Assembly: GCA_031308135.1 (NCBI GenBank)
Contig: JAHLJT010009419.1
Span: forward strand, 184,598,125 to 184,662,124
Reading direction: 5' to 3'
From: Acheta domesticus
Lineage: Eukaryota; Arthropoda; Insecta; Orthoptera; Gryllidae
DNA length: 64,000 bases
The notes beneath the pieces were generated by a model that ran no database searches, was not told where the DNA came from, and saw only the letters and a list, made by a program, of their open reading frames with translations. Numbering within the stretch: the stretch's first letter is position 1; each line of letters starts with the position of its first letter. Position numbers and translations under genes: made by a program. Shown here piece after piece: positions 1 through 12,795 of this stretch.

Positions 1-59
1 ATATTCTCCATCCCTCTTCACAACTGTTATCTACCGGCGCCAAAACGATATTTTTCACA

Positions 60-990
60 TTTCCTCAATTTTTGGTTTCCCCTAATAGAAGAATTGAAAC
101 GTATCTTTAAAAATGTTACAGAAGAGTGAAACAGTCCTTTATACACATTTTACGTAGAAACAATTTGAGCCCTACTTGAGAAAATGTCGTTTAAACATTT
201 CTGAAAAGGCACAATTTTAAGCACATTTTCACTGAAATATTTGAGTTTTCAAGACACTTCATTTAGAAATTATTTGAAGCACATGTACTCACAAATTCAA
301 TGTGTCAAAAAATGCTTGTTAAGTAAATATTAGCGACATGAGTCATAGGCCCTATATTAAAAAAACATTTTAAAATTCTAAAACATTCATCAAAATGGTG
401 TTTATGGCATGTTATGTAGGGCATGTAGCACAATATGTACAAAAGTATAATGAAAACATTTGGAGCTGTTTTTAAGAAAATCTTCGTTTTTAAAATTGCC
501 TTTATTTCATGCAAAATTACTATTCAAATTTTCAACAACTGTATGTGTGCTCATATAAAGATCTAATTTTCAATAACATATTTTATGCAGAGGAAATATC
601 TCTATCTTCAATACTGTAATTGTAGGAAGATGGTGAAAAAAAGTGTTAACTTTTGCAATTTTCCAAAGTTCAGATATTTCAACAAAACTGAGACCTGTGC
701 CATTTTTAAAGCGCCCTTTACGCTATCCGAGGACAAAGTTTAGTCAAAAAATTTGAAGCCATATTTGAGAAAAATTTGAAAATGTTCATGAGGCTTATTG
801 TAAAGTATCTCTAAAATAGAAACATATTCAAATTTAAGAGGCTGAGACATCAATGAGATCGACTGGGAAATATCAATTTCGTTGAAAAATCTGCTTATAG
901 TTTGGTCCCAAGCGTTGTTCACAGACGGACAGATGTTTTGCAGTAAACTATTTCTTCAGTATCAGTGTCCCACAAAACTTGAATTCTGAA
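60..990 (-). repeat. Dispersed repeat family (CGTCCGTC family), copy a, old
   Basis: This non-coding block resembles at least seven other stretches of the window (near 12.0, 17.4, 18.1, 40.6, 48.3, 53.5 and 59.2 kb). Shared landmarks, in order here, are an 'aattgtaggaagatg' segment near 625-640, 'gagacctgtgcc' near 690, a 'gatcgactgggaaatatcaa' segment near 857-876, 'gttgttcacagacggacag' near 913-931, and 'cagtatcagtgtcccacaaa' near 957-976. The order is the reverse of the 12-kb copy, so it lies on the - strand. No reading frame is kept. The edges are approximate because copies diverge strongly. The class of element is unknown. Confidence 0.6.
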
Positions 991-3900
991 TACAGGTGTT
1001 AGAGGAAATAATTTATTGCTTACATGAATAAGAATTATCAACTTTTTCTGTATTATGGATTTACAATATGATTTTTTCCTGCCAAAAAATCACAAGTTTT
1101 CACTGCAACATTACATAACTTCTGTATCAAACATGTAATACAAGAGAAAGTAGAAAGACGGTAAATGAAAACCGAATTGTTTTGCTAATGTTCATGACAA
1201 CAGTAATTATAACTAGTTTGGTTTGTGGTGAGATATCTATATTGTAAGAAGAAAAATATTACCATTTTACCATTAAAATAGTACCATTCTACTAGTGATC
1301 CTTGCAGTATTCGACAATTATCATTCTAGACATTGCTGTGAGCACTGGGAGGGACAGGGGGCCGTGGCCCCCTGAATATTGCAAAAGAGGCCCCGTAGCC
1401 CTCACAATCAAACTATTTATCTCCGTAAATGTTATAAATTCCTGATGATCCTCTTTTTTAAATGATTATATACTGGGGCACACACACAAAATTTCTGTCA
1501 CATAACGATGTAAAAAGAAATATTACTCCCAAAGATCTTTTCAATATGTTTTATCAGAGCTACCAGATAAGAAATGAAACAGGTGACGATCTTGGCTAAA
1601 TTGATATTTATAGTCTATAGACTTCAGACTTGTTTAGTTGTAACTGTTAAGTTTAGGTCATCTCAGACTATTGAGGAAGCAGAATTTGCAAATTAGTGCA
1701 AAGGAATCAAATTTTGAGTCATCTAGGAATGTACAGTCTCAAATATGTTTGCTGGACAGTAGGCCCTAGTGTGTTAAAAACTTTGATATTTCCTCTTAGG
1801 CAAATAATAATTTGAGGATGAACTGTTAGCTCTAGGCTTGTTTGTGACATGATGTGAAATTCTATCAGAAAATCATGTCATGGAAAGAACTAAGCACCTC
1901 ACCTTTCGTACTGAATGTGAAGCCCCTAGATCTCCTTAGGTGGTCACATTTTTAGGCTTGGCGAGATTTCGTTTCTTTACAGATTGCCTGCATGATGGGC
2001 ATTTTGATCCCAACCATGTATAAAGGGGCAAACATTATACAAGCTGAATAGTGTAATTTTGGGAGTATCATCTGATCTGCAACTTACGTTTGCATCGCTG
2101 ATGACTAAGTAATAATTCCTCCTGTATTGCAACGTGTATGAAAAATCAATTTAAGACTACTAATATGGATGAGGTGTATCTTACAATAAATGTCAAAAGA
2201 GAAAATACTGTGTGAAGAATAATAAATTATGTAGTATATTGTTTCTCTGTTGGTGATAATTAGGGAGTGGATTTTGATGACCTAAAACATTATCAAAAAT
2301 GATCAATAAAATGCCCTTAAATTGGTTTAAAAATGCCCTACAACCAAAGAAACATTAAGTAAAAAATGTAATCAAAACAAGTTTGGATGAACAACCCAAG
2401 CTGTTGGATATATTACTTATGTAATTGAGGCTTCTTATATTCATTCAAGTGAACTCAGCTTGCAAACTTTTGGTTTGGATTGTTCTTTACCAGGAAATCT
2501 CTAAATTTAGTTATCATGAAATCGGCTAAAACAACAATGGTGCCGATAGGTGTCACAGGAACCTTAGATTACATTGTACTCACAACAACTGTCATGACAA
2601 TTTCTGAGTGAAGAAATCCAATAGGCTACTCAGGAATACTCTGGTGAACATGTATTGCATCTTGTAAATATCGTTTGAATCAAGTACCATTTAAATGATA
2701 TTAAAATCAATTAAATCAGCAGCAAATGCATTAACAATGATGTAAAAATGTAAAAAATGACTTATTAGTTGAAATTAATGAGAAATGGAAAGGAAAAAAA
2801 AACCCTACAAAAATGGGTAATTTCCTTTTGTCATAACATAAAATTAATATCTATACTAAAAGGCATTGTTATAGAGTGAAAAGAAAGAAAATGACATTTT
2901 ATTTAAATCTACCCCCTAGTGATAATACAATCAGTCAGAGAAATTGCAGAGGGTTTACACAGCATTATTCACGTGGAAATTTTTACTTTTAATACCAAGC
3001 TAGTGCTCATCTTTTATACATAATTATCATTACATTACTGCTAATAATCTCAATTATAATTCCTTTTGTCATTTAATGTAACCTTTGGTATACTACTTTT
3101 CTTTTATTATCCCTTTTTCTTAGAAAATGTAATTCTGCTGTATATTGCACACAGCTTAACAATTTAACAGTTGAACAGCCTATTAGCATTGTCCTTGCTA
3201 TTCTCACTGAAGACTGCGTCTCAGATGGGTCACTTCTGAGGAATAACTGGTTCCAGCAATAACTTCATTATAAACTGAAAGGTGTAACTGTGTCAGTCAG
3301 AGAAAGGCTTCATCAAACCTACCATTTCGTTTTGGCTGTCAGTCCTAAGACATTTCCTTTTGGTATGGCAGACTCATGCTTTAGTCTATGAGCATGATTA
3401 ACTACTTCAGAGTCCTTGCCTGCAGATCAATAATTATAATAATATTCCAAAGGTCACACTTTCAAACTACTGGATGATTTTAATTCACTTACAAATGGGA
3501 AAACAAAGGGATGTTTCTATTCCCATTGTAAGGTCACAAATTTCTTTCCTTAGAGGGAACATGATGGTTTTGCCTTACTTTGCAAAACAATCAGCCTCTA
3601 AGGAATCCACACTGGTCACAGCAGACATAAAGATATTTCTTTCAGGAGGAGAAGAACATCATCTCCAAGCTGAAGTTGGGGAGCTGAGAAGCAACCAAGC
3701 TCACACAATGCATGAAAAAATTAATTTAGTTCTTATTCATGACTGTACAGTGAAATGACTTTGCATGAAACCTGATCAATTAAATATGACCCGAAATTAA
3801 AAGGTAATAATACTAAATACTATCCATCTACTTCAAAAGATCCAATACTTCTCTGATATTTTTATAATCAAATTATTTTTATTTGTGATTTTCTACATAA

Positions 3901-4871
3901 CTTTAAAAATGACAAAATTCATTTTCAATCCCTTTCCCCCACTTCAATGGCAGCCATTGTTGTTTGATAAGATATGCTAATTTTTGTGTTTATACAATTT
4001 TGTATTAACTTGTATCAAAACCAGTCAACCCTAGATTGATAAAACAAAAAAACAATACATTAATTGAAAAGCAGTCTTAATATTTTGACCTAATTTTGAC
4101 TAATACATACTTCATGAAATTTGTGCCTAATGTCAAGTAAAATTCTACCTCAATATTTTATATCAAAATTGATAGATTTTCAATTTTCACAGCCATATTA
4201 TCCCAAAAAGAAATGAAAGAATTTAATTTTCTAAATGAATTTCATGTTAGACATTTGCCTAAAAGTCAAGTTAGAGGTTCTTAAAAATTGCACAAAGATG
4301 CATTTTTAGCATGTACTTAATGACAGTCTATTAATTCGATCATACATAATTCTTATAATTTTTTATTGATATGTTCTCAACCAATATTTTTTATTATCTT
4401 TTTCTTATCTCTTTAGCGTGAATTAGCTGAAGATTTGTTGAATGTAAGTGCTTAAATATATTAACTTTTGTGTAATTAAAATGTTTTTCACAGACCCTTC
4501 AGGTTAACATTCCGGTGCACATGTATCATGTCTCATTTATTCATTTTTTAAATAGTTTATATTACAGGTATAATCAAATCCACATCTGTACATTTTTTCT
4601 GAAAGATAATGAAGAAGGTGATAAAATTGCCTAATTAATACAGAAAAATACAGTATGTAAAATCTGAATACCAGGGTCAAGTTGCCATATTTTTCCCTCT
4701 ATCACAATGGCTTCTGTGGGCCCTATGATCAGGAGAAACAGTTTGACCTTTCACAGGTAACAAATCTATCTCATGAAATATTCAATAAAACCTTAGATTC
4801 CTGTTGAACTATAAATTTTTACAAATTGATGAGGAAAAATAACTTCAGCTTTCCAGAGAACTCACATAAAG
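991..4871. other. AT-rich intergenic DNA, no gene seen
   Basis: No supported gene, RNA or clear transposon was found. The longest frame, a 94-residue + strand ORF at 3474-3758, has no family motif and no splice context. A near-perfect 20-bp palindrome (GGGGGCC/GGCCCCC core) lies at 1355-1374 and may be the scar of a transposon end. The start of the stretch probably still contains weakly similar sequence of the preceding repeat. Confidence 0.6.
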
Positions 4872-4940
4872 AGTTTCTCATCATGTTTTACATTAAGTTT
4901 CTCATCATGTTTTACATTACTCACATCATGTTTTACATTA
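4872..4940. repeat. 24-bp tandem repeat, about three units
   Basis: A unit containing 'ctcatcatgttttacatta' occurs at 4872-4895 and 4896-4919, and a slightly changed third unit ends at 4940. It lies in AT-rich non-coding DNA. A small frame passes through it but shows no sign of being a real gene. Confidence 0.85.
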
Positions 4941-5039
4941 AGATTAAAACTGTTTACACCTCTGCTTTTATTTTGGAATGTACAGAAACAAGCAATAATA
5001 TTAAGACCTTCTCTTTATCAAACATATCAGTACACATAA

Positions 5040-5365
5040 AAGGAATGTGCATAGTAAAGCTCAGATGAAACCAAAGCAGACTCCTTCGTGCTCAAAGCTG
5101 CCAACTCACATACATACCAATTTCTCTAGGAAGAAGGACAAAACTTGATGTATTTTTGGGAAGAAAAGTAGAGGTATGGGGAACATAAAGGAAATTTTTA
5201 TTGTTCAATCACAATTATTAATATATTATTTACATTATTTTGTTCACACTCAGACCCTGTATGTGGTTCTATTTTAAATTGCATTCATTATCAAGTATTG
5301 ATATTTCTGTAGTTAATTTGGGAGAAATTTTGTAAGACCATCCAGTAGAGGTTGAAATCATTCAT
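5040..5365 (+). repeat. Diverged direct duplication, unit 1
   Basis: This block and 5990-6400 share a collinear series of segments: 'ggaatgtgcat...', 'aactcaca', 'gggaagaaaaagtagaggt' (5159-5175 here, one base shorter), a 'gttcaat(c/t)acaatta' segment, 'ctcagacc', and a closing 'ccagta.a.gttgaaatca'. Identity is clearly below that of recent duplicates. The second unit carries extra sequence, so this is an old tandem or dispersed duplication. The 600 bases between the units hold no gene. Confidence 0.65.
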
Positions 5366-5989
5366 CCCAGCGACGGAAGGGTGAAAAAATTTAACACCAA
5401 ATGATGGGCTGAATCTGAGAGACCCAGGTTTAAAACAAAATTAAGTAGCAAATATTTTGTTTATCTCACTGTTAGAGGACTTCATTATGTTAGTTTAATA
5501 TAAAAGAAAGCATTATTGTTAATAGATTATGTATTTATTATTTTTATCAAAAAATATTTGGTAAATTTAAGGAGCACAATGAGGTCTCCCTAATACCATC
5601 AGAGTTATTCCACTGGAAATTTGGACTCATTTCTGACATTACAGTTCAATTTTACTTTAATTGTCTGTAATACTTTACAAAAATTACATAATTACCTATA
5701 TCACAAAAATAAATAATTTTAATAATACTAATACGTGCCTACTCGATTAGTTACATGAATGGATAGGTCGGGTCTGAAAGACCCAAGCAGGAAACAAATT
5801 ACGCAAATAATCACATATACAACCTATACAGCAATAACTACCGCACTGAACATTTCCTTTGCAAATAAAAGAAAGATAGAAACGAACAGGTTTCTGGTAT
5901 TATCTGTATGTGAGTGGCTGAAGTTTTTATTACGTCGTGGGTCTCACTCACCCAACCCATCAGTTGCCGGGTTTACACGACAACAGAAC

Positions 5990-6400
5990 ATGTAAAAGAA
6001 TGTGCATTGCAATGCTCACATATAACTATCGCAGATTCCCTGGTGTTTGGGACTATCCAAACTCGAAATTGAAAATCAACCCAAAACTGCAATGTAACTC
6101 AATGCCAACAACTCACACACTTTGTCTTGCTAACTAAACATCACCGCCTCTCCAAAATCACATTTTTAACAGGATGGAGGAGGAAATTTGAAGTATTTTG
6201 GGGAAGAAAAAGTAGAGGTGTGAGATACATAAAAATAAAATTTTATGGTTCAATTACAATTACAGATGTATTATTAAAAATGTATTGATTGTTCTCAGAC
6301 CTTCTTGAGTTTTTTACTTTTATATGCATTTATTCATTATTATTTCATTTAATTCAAGAGAAATTTATACAACCTTCCAGTATATGTTGAAATCAACAAG
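5990..6400 (+). repeat. Diverged direct duplication, unit 2
   Basis: This is the partner of 5040-5365, with the same landmarks in the same order. It starts with 'aagaatgtgcattg' and ends with 'ccttccagtatatgttgaaa'. It lies about 1.3 kb upstream of the DIP2 exon. Confidence 0.65.
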
Positions 6401-7540
6401 AGCTGTTCAATTTGACAGCTGTTTTATTTAATTTATTCAGGTTTAAATTGCTTTCAACAGCTCAAGTCATTTAGACACATGACTGATCATCAAATGAGCA
6501 TAAGTAGTGAAAAGGATGAGGAATAGAATGATGAAGAAATGGTGAAATGAGAGGCAAAGGAAATGGGAGAACACTGAGAAAATCTATCTAGAACTCGTTT
6601 TGTAAACCTCAAACTTTGCTTGGATCGACCAGGGAATTGAAAACCTTGTTGAAATTGCATTTCTTTCTTACTTATGCAGGGAAGTGGGAGGTATATTTTT
6701 TTTTTACATAAACCACAGTGTAAGAAGTGTATCTCACACTATGCATGAGCACAAACACTCGCATGAAAAAACAAAACCAGAATATATAATAAACATGTTA
6801 TTAACATGTCTCACACTTTAATACCTTTTAATATTACCAATTTTTTGCTACATGAAAAAACGTACCTGAAATTACATATATTAAAATTGTAATTTTTATT
6901 GACAAACTAAGTCTTTATGACCGATTTACTGTTAATATAAACTATGAGCTACAGCAAAATCTTTAAACCGACATCTGCAGTCAGAGCTATAAATGCACAT
7001 CGATTTTATTTTGACAAGCTCTGAAAGTACGGACCCAGAGAGTACGGGTACGCTACAGATGTAAACAACTGAACAACTGACAAACGCGTAAACATACTGC
7101 AAGGATACCAACCTACATTATTTCCAACCTAAATAAGTAAATATTGTTTGGTTGTCGATTTTGAGCATTGCTGCCCATTCTATTTAAAAACAGTACGGTG
7201 GAGCCATTTTAGTTGAAGCAAATTTTGGTTGACTTAAACGAATCATTGAAAGATTTCCTTAACAGAAATTATAAATCAGAAATATAAAGAAATTTTGTTC
7301 CCAATTTTTTACAGCCAAAATATTACTTAGAATATTACATGAACTCTAACCAAACAATATGTTTTTCAGTTTCTTAAATTGAAATAACTTGTATGAACTC
7401 TCAATAAATAGAACGGCAAATAATTTAAAGATAATCAAGAGCTTCCAATTGCTAGAAAATTGAAGATCACTATTACATCAATTTCTTTGCGCTACTCAAT
7501 CGATTCTGAGAGAGAAGGTCGATATCGTGAGTCACTTATA
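6401..7540. other. AT-rich DNA upstream of DIP2
   Basis: No gene or recognisable element was found. The sequence becomes less AT-biased towards 7500, next to the presumed DIP2 promoter. Confidence 0.6.
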
Positions 7541-7679
7541 TTTCCACCGTATAGTGGCGCCATCAAGCGTCAATTTGGAGCAGCTAACGTAAATTCAAGA
7601 TGGCTTGTGTTCTGAAGTGCTGTTGAGTGTGTGTGATGAAGATCTGTGTAATATATGTGTGATATTGAATGGATTGACA
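7541..7679 (+). promoter_or_regulatory. Presumed DIP2 5' leader with three short upstream ORFs
   Basis: This 140-base stretch directly precedes the DIP2 start codon. It contains three closed mini-ORFs: 7600-7626 (8 codons plus stop, MACVLKCC), 7636-7662 (8 codons plus stop, MKICVIYV) and 7669-7677 (ATG GAT TGA). The last stop lies two bases before the main ATG. The ATG at 7600 sits in 'caagatggc', which also resembles the YY1/Pho-type core common near arthropod start sites. No TATA box is obvious. The transcription start is not visible in the sequence, so whether these ATGs are transcribed is inference. Confidence 0.5.
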
Positions 7680-7764
7680 ATGGCGGACTTCAACATCGAC
7701 ATATCAACACTTCCGGAAGATGTCCGGGACAAATTGGCAGAGTTGGATTTGGAACTCTCTGAAG
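7680..7764 (+). CDS. DIP2: DIP2 (disco-interacting protein 2), first coding exon
   Basis: The exon encodes 28 codons plus one base, beginning MADFNIDISTLPEDVRDKL and continuing AELDLELSEG. This is the conserved start of DIP2 proteins; vertebrate DIP2s carry a nearly identical 'LPxEVRxxLAELxLELSEG', the beginning of the DMAP1-binding domain. Full DIP2 proteins also have two adenylate-forming (acyl-CoA synthetase-like) domains and are linked to lipid metabolism and neuronal morphogenesis. Those parts lie outside what can be seen here. The start is chosen from family length and a good context (ACAATGG). The exon ends GAAG|GTTAGT, a standard donor, leaving phase 1, and the family continues with DITQKG in the next exon. 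No such exon was found on the + strand downstream, so intron 1 probably exceeds 56 kb. Confidence 0.9.
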
Positions 7765-10229
7765 GTTAGTTATTTTTGTACTGCTTTGACTTTTCCTTTG
7801 GTTCAAGTAAGTCATCGACATTATAAATCAATATCATATATCTAGATTACCACTGAATCATGATATTTAATACATTTTTATTATGAGGATTGGAAGCCAC
7901 GACCGTGTCTTTGCAAGAGTTTTTGTTCAGATGGTCTTCAAAGCAGCATCGCTTTCGAAGCAACAGGGACTAATCGTGCAATGTCAGGTTGTAATGTCAG
8001 AAAGCAACGCCTACTGTATTAATAGGGTTATGGGTTTGTCCTGTTCATTTGTTTACTAAACCTTTTTCGTATTTCTGTCGAGCACATTTGTGACGCCTGT
8101 TACTTTCTGAATCTCGAATCATTAATTATGTATTTAAATTCCTCGTTCCAAGTGGCGCAGGGAAAAAGTGCAAAACTCGTGTGTTCTTTTTCTCCGGTGT
8201 TGTTTTTTCTACACGCAAAACTAGCACTGTCGCTTCAATTTAGTAAACGAAAGGACCAGGACACAATGTTATTGTTCTAAAACGGTGACGTGATGTGCGA
8301 TGTGCCCCACACGTGCATTGCATGGTGAGTCACCCCGCGCAGGGAGCGGCTGTCGTGAGGTGCGCGTGCATTATGCATGTGCTGTCTTCGAGAACACCAT
8401 GGCGTCAAGACGTAAGAGGGGTGGAATGTGCCCTCCTTTTTCTTTTCTTTTTTTTTTTCAGATACTAATCCCTTCCTTTGGCCATGCATGTTCTCCATTC
8501 CCGGAAGAATAAACTCGCGTCAGGTGTCTCGCTCATCATGCGAGTGACATTGACAAGTACACTCGTGGCCCTCGAACAATGCCTTTGGGGTGCACAATAA
8601 AATTCTACGGCTAGGCTAAAGGGCGAAAATAGTATTTCTTTAATGGCTTCAGTGCTTAATGAGAAATTTTACTAATGAAAGGAAATCTTGTTTGAATAGA
8701 AAATCTGACCACAGATAGGGAGTATTCAATATTTCCCCTCACAGTTGTGTGTTTTTGATTGATGACAACTAAATTCATTACCATAACTAGGTGCATTTTT
8801 CAGTTAGTTCACATCTCCAATTGTGAAGGTTAAAGGGTTTTCCATTCAATCTGTGCCCTTTTGTTTCGAGTCCTGATCCCTGTCTGTTACAAGTTTCTAT
8901 TTAAGATTAGGATATAGTTTTAACGGATTGGTTATTTGATTTCGACGTACTAAATAAAACTAGTGCTAAGATCACTGATGTGATTCTGCAGCACTTGCTG
9001 GTATTTGAGTGGGTTCTTAATTATTTCCACTATCAGAAAACTCATCGACTCTAGTCGAACTCTTGCAGTTTACATTATTTATACTTTGTTTGCAACATTA
9101 CGCTTGATGTAGCGTTTTTATGTGGCCTAAGAAATGTAAGATTACAAATATTTCTGTGACTTCTACGATTTGTTGCCAGAGTTCTGCTCAGGATGGAATT
9201 AACTAGCGACTTCCGTTCAAAAAAACTCGTCAGTCTTCCTTACGAGTTCATATTATTTGTATTCTTTACACAGACTGGAGTCTGGAACCATTAGTATAGC
9301 ACTATTTTTAATCATATGTCCTTTAATAGTGCTGTTTTTTACGAGGTTAATTTTGTTTGTAGTTTAATTGCAGGGTGTTTTGGTTTAGAAACATGGTCGT
9401 GTTATCATTAGAATGCCATTTAACCATATTTAGCATATTAATTTTGTTTACCTCGTAACGCTAGTGGTACACAGTCGAAACATTTTGTATGCTATTCTTT
9501 TCCGTAGTATACTAGAAACCTTTATTCGAAAACTAATTTTTGATAGTGGAAGCCATTATTCGAAAATGAATTTTCATAGCCCTCCATTCAGAAAATCTGA
9601 TGTAGAATGTTCTGCCTTGTGAAATATCAATGCATTTATATTTGCCGTTTCAAAAAATGTGTATTCCTTTTAAGAGAGATATGCCATAAAGTTTTTAAAG
9701 AGACTTGCCATTACTTCCTCGAAGTGTCCTATGTGTCACTGATTCGGTATTCGTTTTCCAAATATCAGAGAGAATGTTAGATCAACACATTTTGCGATTG
9801 TGCTCGTTTACTCCGTAAGCGCCTGTGGTAACGATCGAAACTTCCTCAATGGCGCCACCAAAATCGTCATTACAGGATAGGACTTTGATTCAGGGAATCT
9901 GTCTATGGTGACCTCACGATCTGGTTTGAAGAGTCATTGCCATTTTGAGAGTATGTTCCGACGAAATAAAACCATGGAAGAGACCCCATTCCGAGAAAAA
10001 TGGGGCACTATTTTCTTTGGAAAAGATATTTAGCATTGAGTGAACCCTCTGCGTTAACAACTCTCCAAATTGTTGTTGAGAAATAAAACTGATGCACATT
10101 ATAGATACTTTTGACTTGTATCAACGTCAAAGGGACATTAAAAATGTAGGACGTTTATTTTAACAAGAGATTTTTGTCGTTTTTGATTTAAAACCTTTCA
10201 GTCGTTGCGTAGAACTCCTTCGCAAAGCA
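7765..10229 (+). other. Probable DIP2 intron 1, first part
   Basis: The stretch opens with the splice donor GTTAGT and then holds no reading frame of note. A CpG-richer patch near 8290-8420 gives overlapping short frames on both strands without recognisable protein content. No transposon ends were seen. Confidence 0.6.
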
Positions 10230-10660
10230 GTGAGTAGGAGCCTCGAGGCGAGGCAGGCGAAGATTCTCACAGCGGAGAGAGTCGAACGCGAGATCCGCCC
10301 CCGTTCTCCCTTTCCGAGGGACAATCGGCGGGCGCATCACGCGTGCGCGTGCGCGTGCGCGGCCGCTGGCTGCGCCGGCCCGCGCCCACGCACTGCCCGC
10401 CCGTCACGCACCTGACGCGCGCGCGCGCTCGCCCGCCCGCCCGCTCGCCCGCGCGGCTCCACGCGCCGCCCCGCGGCGCCGCTCGGATTTCCACGGCTCC
10501 TGCGCTCCGCTCCGCTCCTCTCCTCCTCCGCGCCCCGCCCCTCCCCGCCCTCCCTCCCCGGCCCCACGACTTCGCCCGAGGAGAGGGACTTGCCGGGATG
10601 TGAATCGACTGCACGCGGGCGGCGCGGCGCGGCGGGGCGCGGCGGGGAGTTAAAGCCGAT
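10230..10660. promoter_or_regulatory. CpG island, possible alternative promoter
   Basis: The base composition shifts sharply from AT-rich to very GC- and CpG-rich. Alternating purine-pyrimidine tracts lie near 10340-10362 (gcgtgcgcgtgcgc) and 10415-10428 (cgcgcgcgcgc). Long frames on both strands here are low-complexity Arg/Ala/Pro/Gly products of the base composition and are not supported as genes. Its place about 2.6 kb into the presumed DIP2 intron would suit an alternative first exon, or a promoter for a gene on the other strand. No splice-bounded coding exon could be recognised. Confidence 0.45.
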
Positions 10661-12035
10661 GGCACGGAACCGCCTCGGATTTGGAAGATGTACCAGTAAA
10701 ACTTCGCACTGCGCGGGGGTGCTATCGTCTACGAGTGTTGAGAAAAACGGGTTGGCCGAGTGTTGGCTACAGAGTTTGAAGATTCAAAAATAAAAAAAAT
10801 AAAAAAAACCACAATGCAAGATAAAGATCATTGAAAGGAAAGATAAATGCAGCGACGAATAGAAATCGAGCGAGGGTATGTGACATATCTGATGGATAAA
10901 AATAATACGAAAACTCAGAATGAAGCACTGAAAGCTTTTACGTTTGTGAAATTCAATTAATTGAATTTTTACAACTTATTGACACGTTTTTTCTCGACAT
11001 TAAAAATGATGCCACGCACAATAAGGAAGATAAGACATGCAAAAGGATAAAACAGTCTCGGATTTAAAATTTAATCCATAACCAATAACAAAATATATAA
11101 CAGCGTCTGTCGGTAATTTGGAACAGATTTTTGAAGGACGAAGAGCTTCTCTATCAGTGTATATATTACCATGTATTTCCGGAAATGTTAAAAAAATGTT
11201 TTTTAACAGAAATAATTTGTTTCAATAAAAATCGGTATTAATGGACAACAGGCCAAAGTGATGATACAACAATGTTCTAGAAAAAGGTATAAAATAGTAT
11301 GGAACATAGGTGAGTGTTTTATTTTAAAACACTAAAAGTCAGCAGTAGCGAACTTGCCTCTAAACCAGGATTGGCCTAATTTTTCCCAATCTAAAAAAAG
11401 GCCAGTTTTCAAAATATGTAAAAACGCCCATAAAAGCACCAAAAAATCAATATTTATTAAAAATTTTCAAATAAAATGAACTGTTATAATTTTATGTATC
11501 GAAATATTCATTAAAACCTCACAACAGTCTGGCAAACAAGCACGATAAACATCACATGTACTAAATAAAAGTTAACTGACAATAAAATACGAACTTTATT
11601 TGCTATTTCTGACGTCTCCAATTTTATTTCAAGAAAGAAAATAATAATACAGTAAAAGGAAAAGTTATTTGATAATTTTGCTACATGTTACCACTTGCTA
11701 CTTCATTACACAAATATAATAGCATTAAGAAACCTTGTTACCAGCCGTGATTATATGATAAAACTTCAAACGCAGGGGTTGGGGAGCTTGTGTCCTTGGA
11801 CACACCATGTAAGAGAAACTAAATAGATTTCAGTTTGACTGTTCCAATGATTAAAATCGGTATTTTACGTGAACTAAAAGAAAAAATGTTTGCACATAAG
11901 AAAACAAATAAATGAAATTAAACCCCAAAATACCCACCGAGTCTTTTTAAACTCTGATCTAAATCCTTTCCCAATTACTACATGGGAAGCTATTTTTCTT
12001 CCCTCCAATCGAAGTAAGTTGCTTGTTAGAAGAGC
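10661..12035. other. AT-rich intronic DNA, no gene seen
   Basis: A poly-A-rich stretch at 10785-10813 follows the CpG island. The rest is AT-rich without recognisable coding or transposon structure. Confidence 0.6.
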
Positions 12036-12795
12036 TTTTTACTTTCCCGTATACATACGTATATACGGAGTAATATACATACTATTGGGGAAGTTATGTA
12101 ATGCTGCGGAAAATCGATTTCGAGATTTTAACGGAAATAGCATGTTTTGGGGTCCCCTGATACCGAAAAAGTGTTTTTTAACGTCTGTCCGTCCGTCCGT
12201 CCGTCTGGTGTACGTGAACAACACAAGCGCCTCGCATCGTACACATAAGTTTATGTGTACGATTTTATCCAAACTGAAGAAACCCCTATCGGTCTGGCCT
12301 GAATCGAAGCATTTTGGGGTATTCTTTTGTATTTTCAAAAATTACACTAATCTAATATTTTTGAAAGATCTCTTACACCGCTAATATGCACATTTCCAGC
12401 AATTTGTAAACACATTGTATTTGTGAGTTTTTCGAAAATTCGAACATTTTCTGTGAAAAAGCTTCAAATTTCTAATTTATAGCAGAGCTTCGATGCTATA
12501 TTCTTAAAAACGGCTCCAAATGTTTGAAAGAAAATTGCCATTTCGGACGAGGTTTAACAGTGCTTTAATATTCTTAAAATAATAATTTCGTTCTATTATT
12601 TGGAAACTGAAAAATTGCCGAAAAAAATGTCAAAAAAATATACTTTGGGGGGCGTTAGATGGCAGCTGGCCAGAGTATGTAGCAACTCCGAATAGCTATC
12701 CGTGACCAATGGAAATAGAAAACAAAAAAAAGGGAAAGTCTGTGCCGTTCTGTAGCGTCACTAGTTTATTTTTTGGGTACATAGTAAAGAGAAAG

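Noticed and set aside
1355..1374. 20-bp palindrome as a regulatory operator
   Set aside because: Isolated, in AT-rich non-coding DNA with no gene beside it; more likely a transposon-end scar.
3474..3758. 94-residue ORF as a possible gene
   Set aside because: No family motif, no splice or promoter context, and length expected by chance in 64 kb.
10267..10665. 132-residue Arg/Ala-rich ORF and overlapping frames on both strands
   Set aside because: Products of extreme GC content in a CpG island; no domain, frames open on both strands at once.
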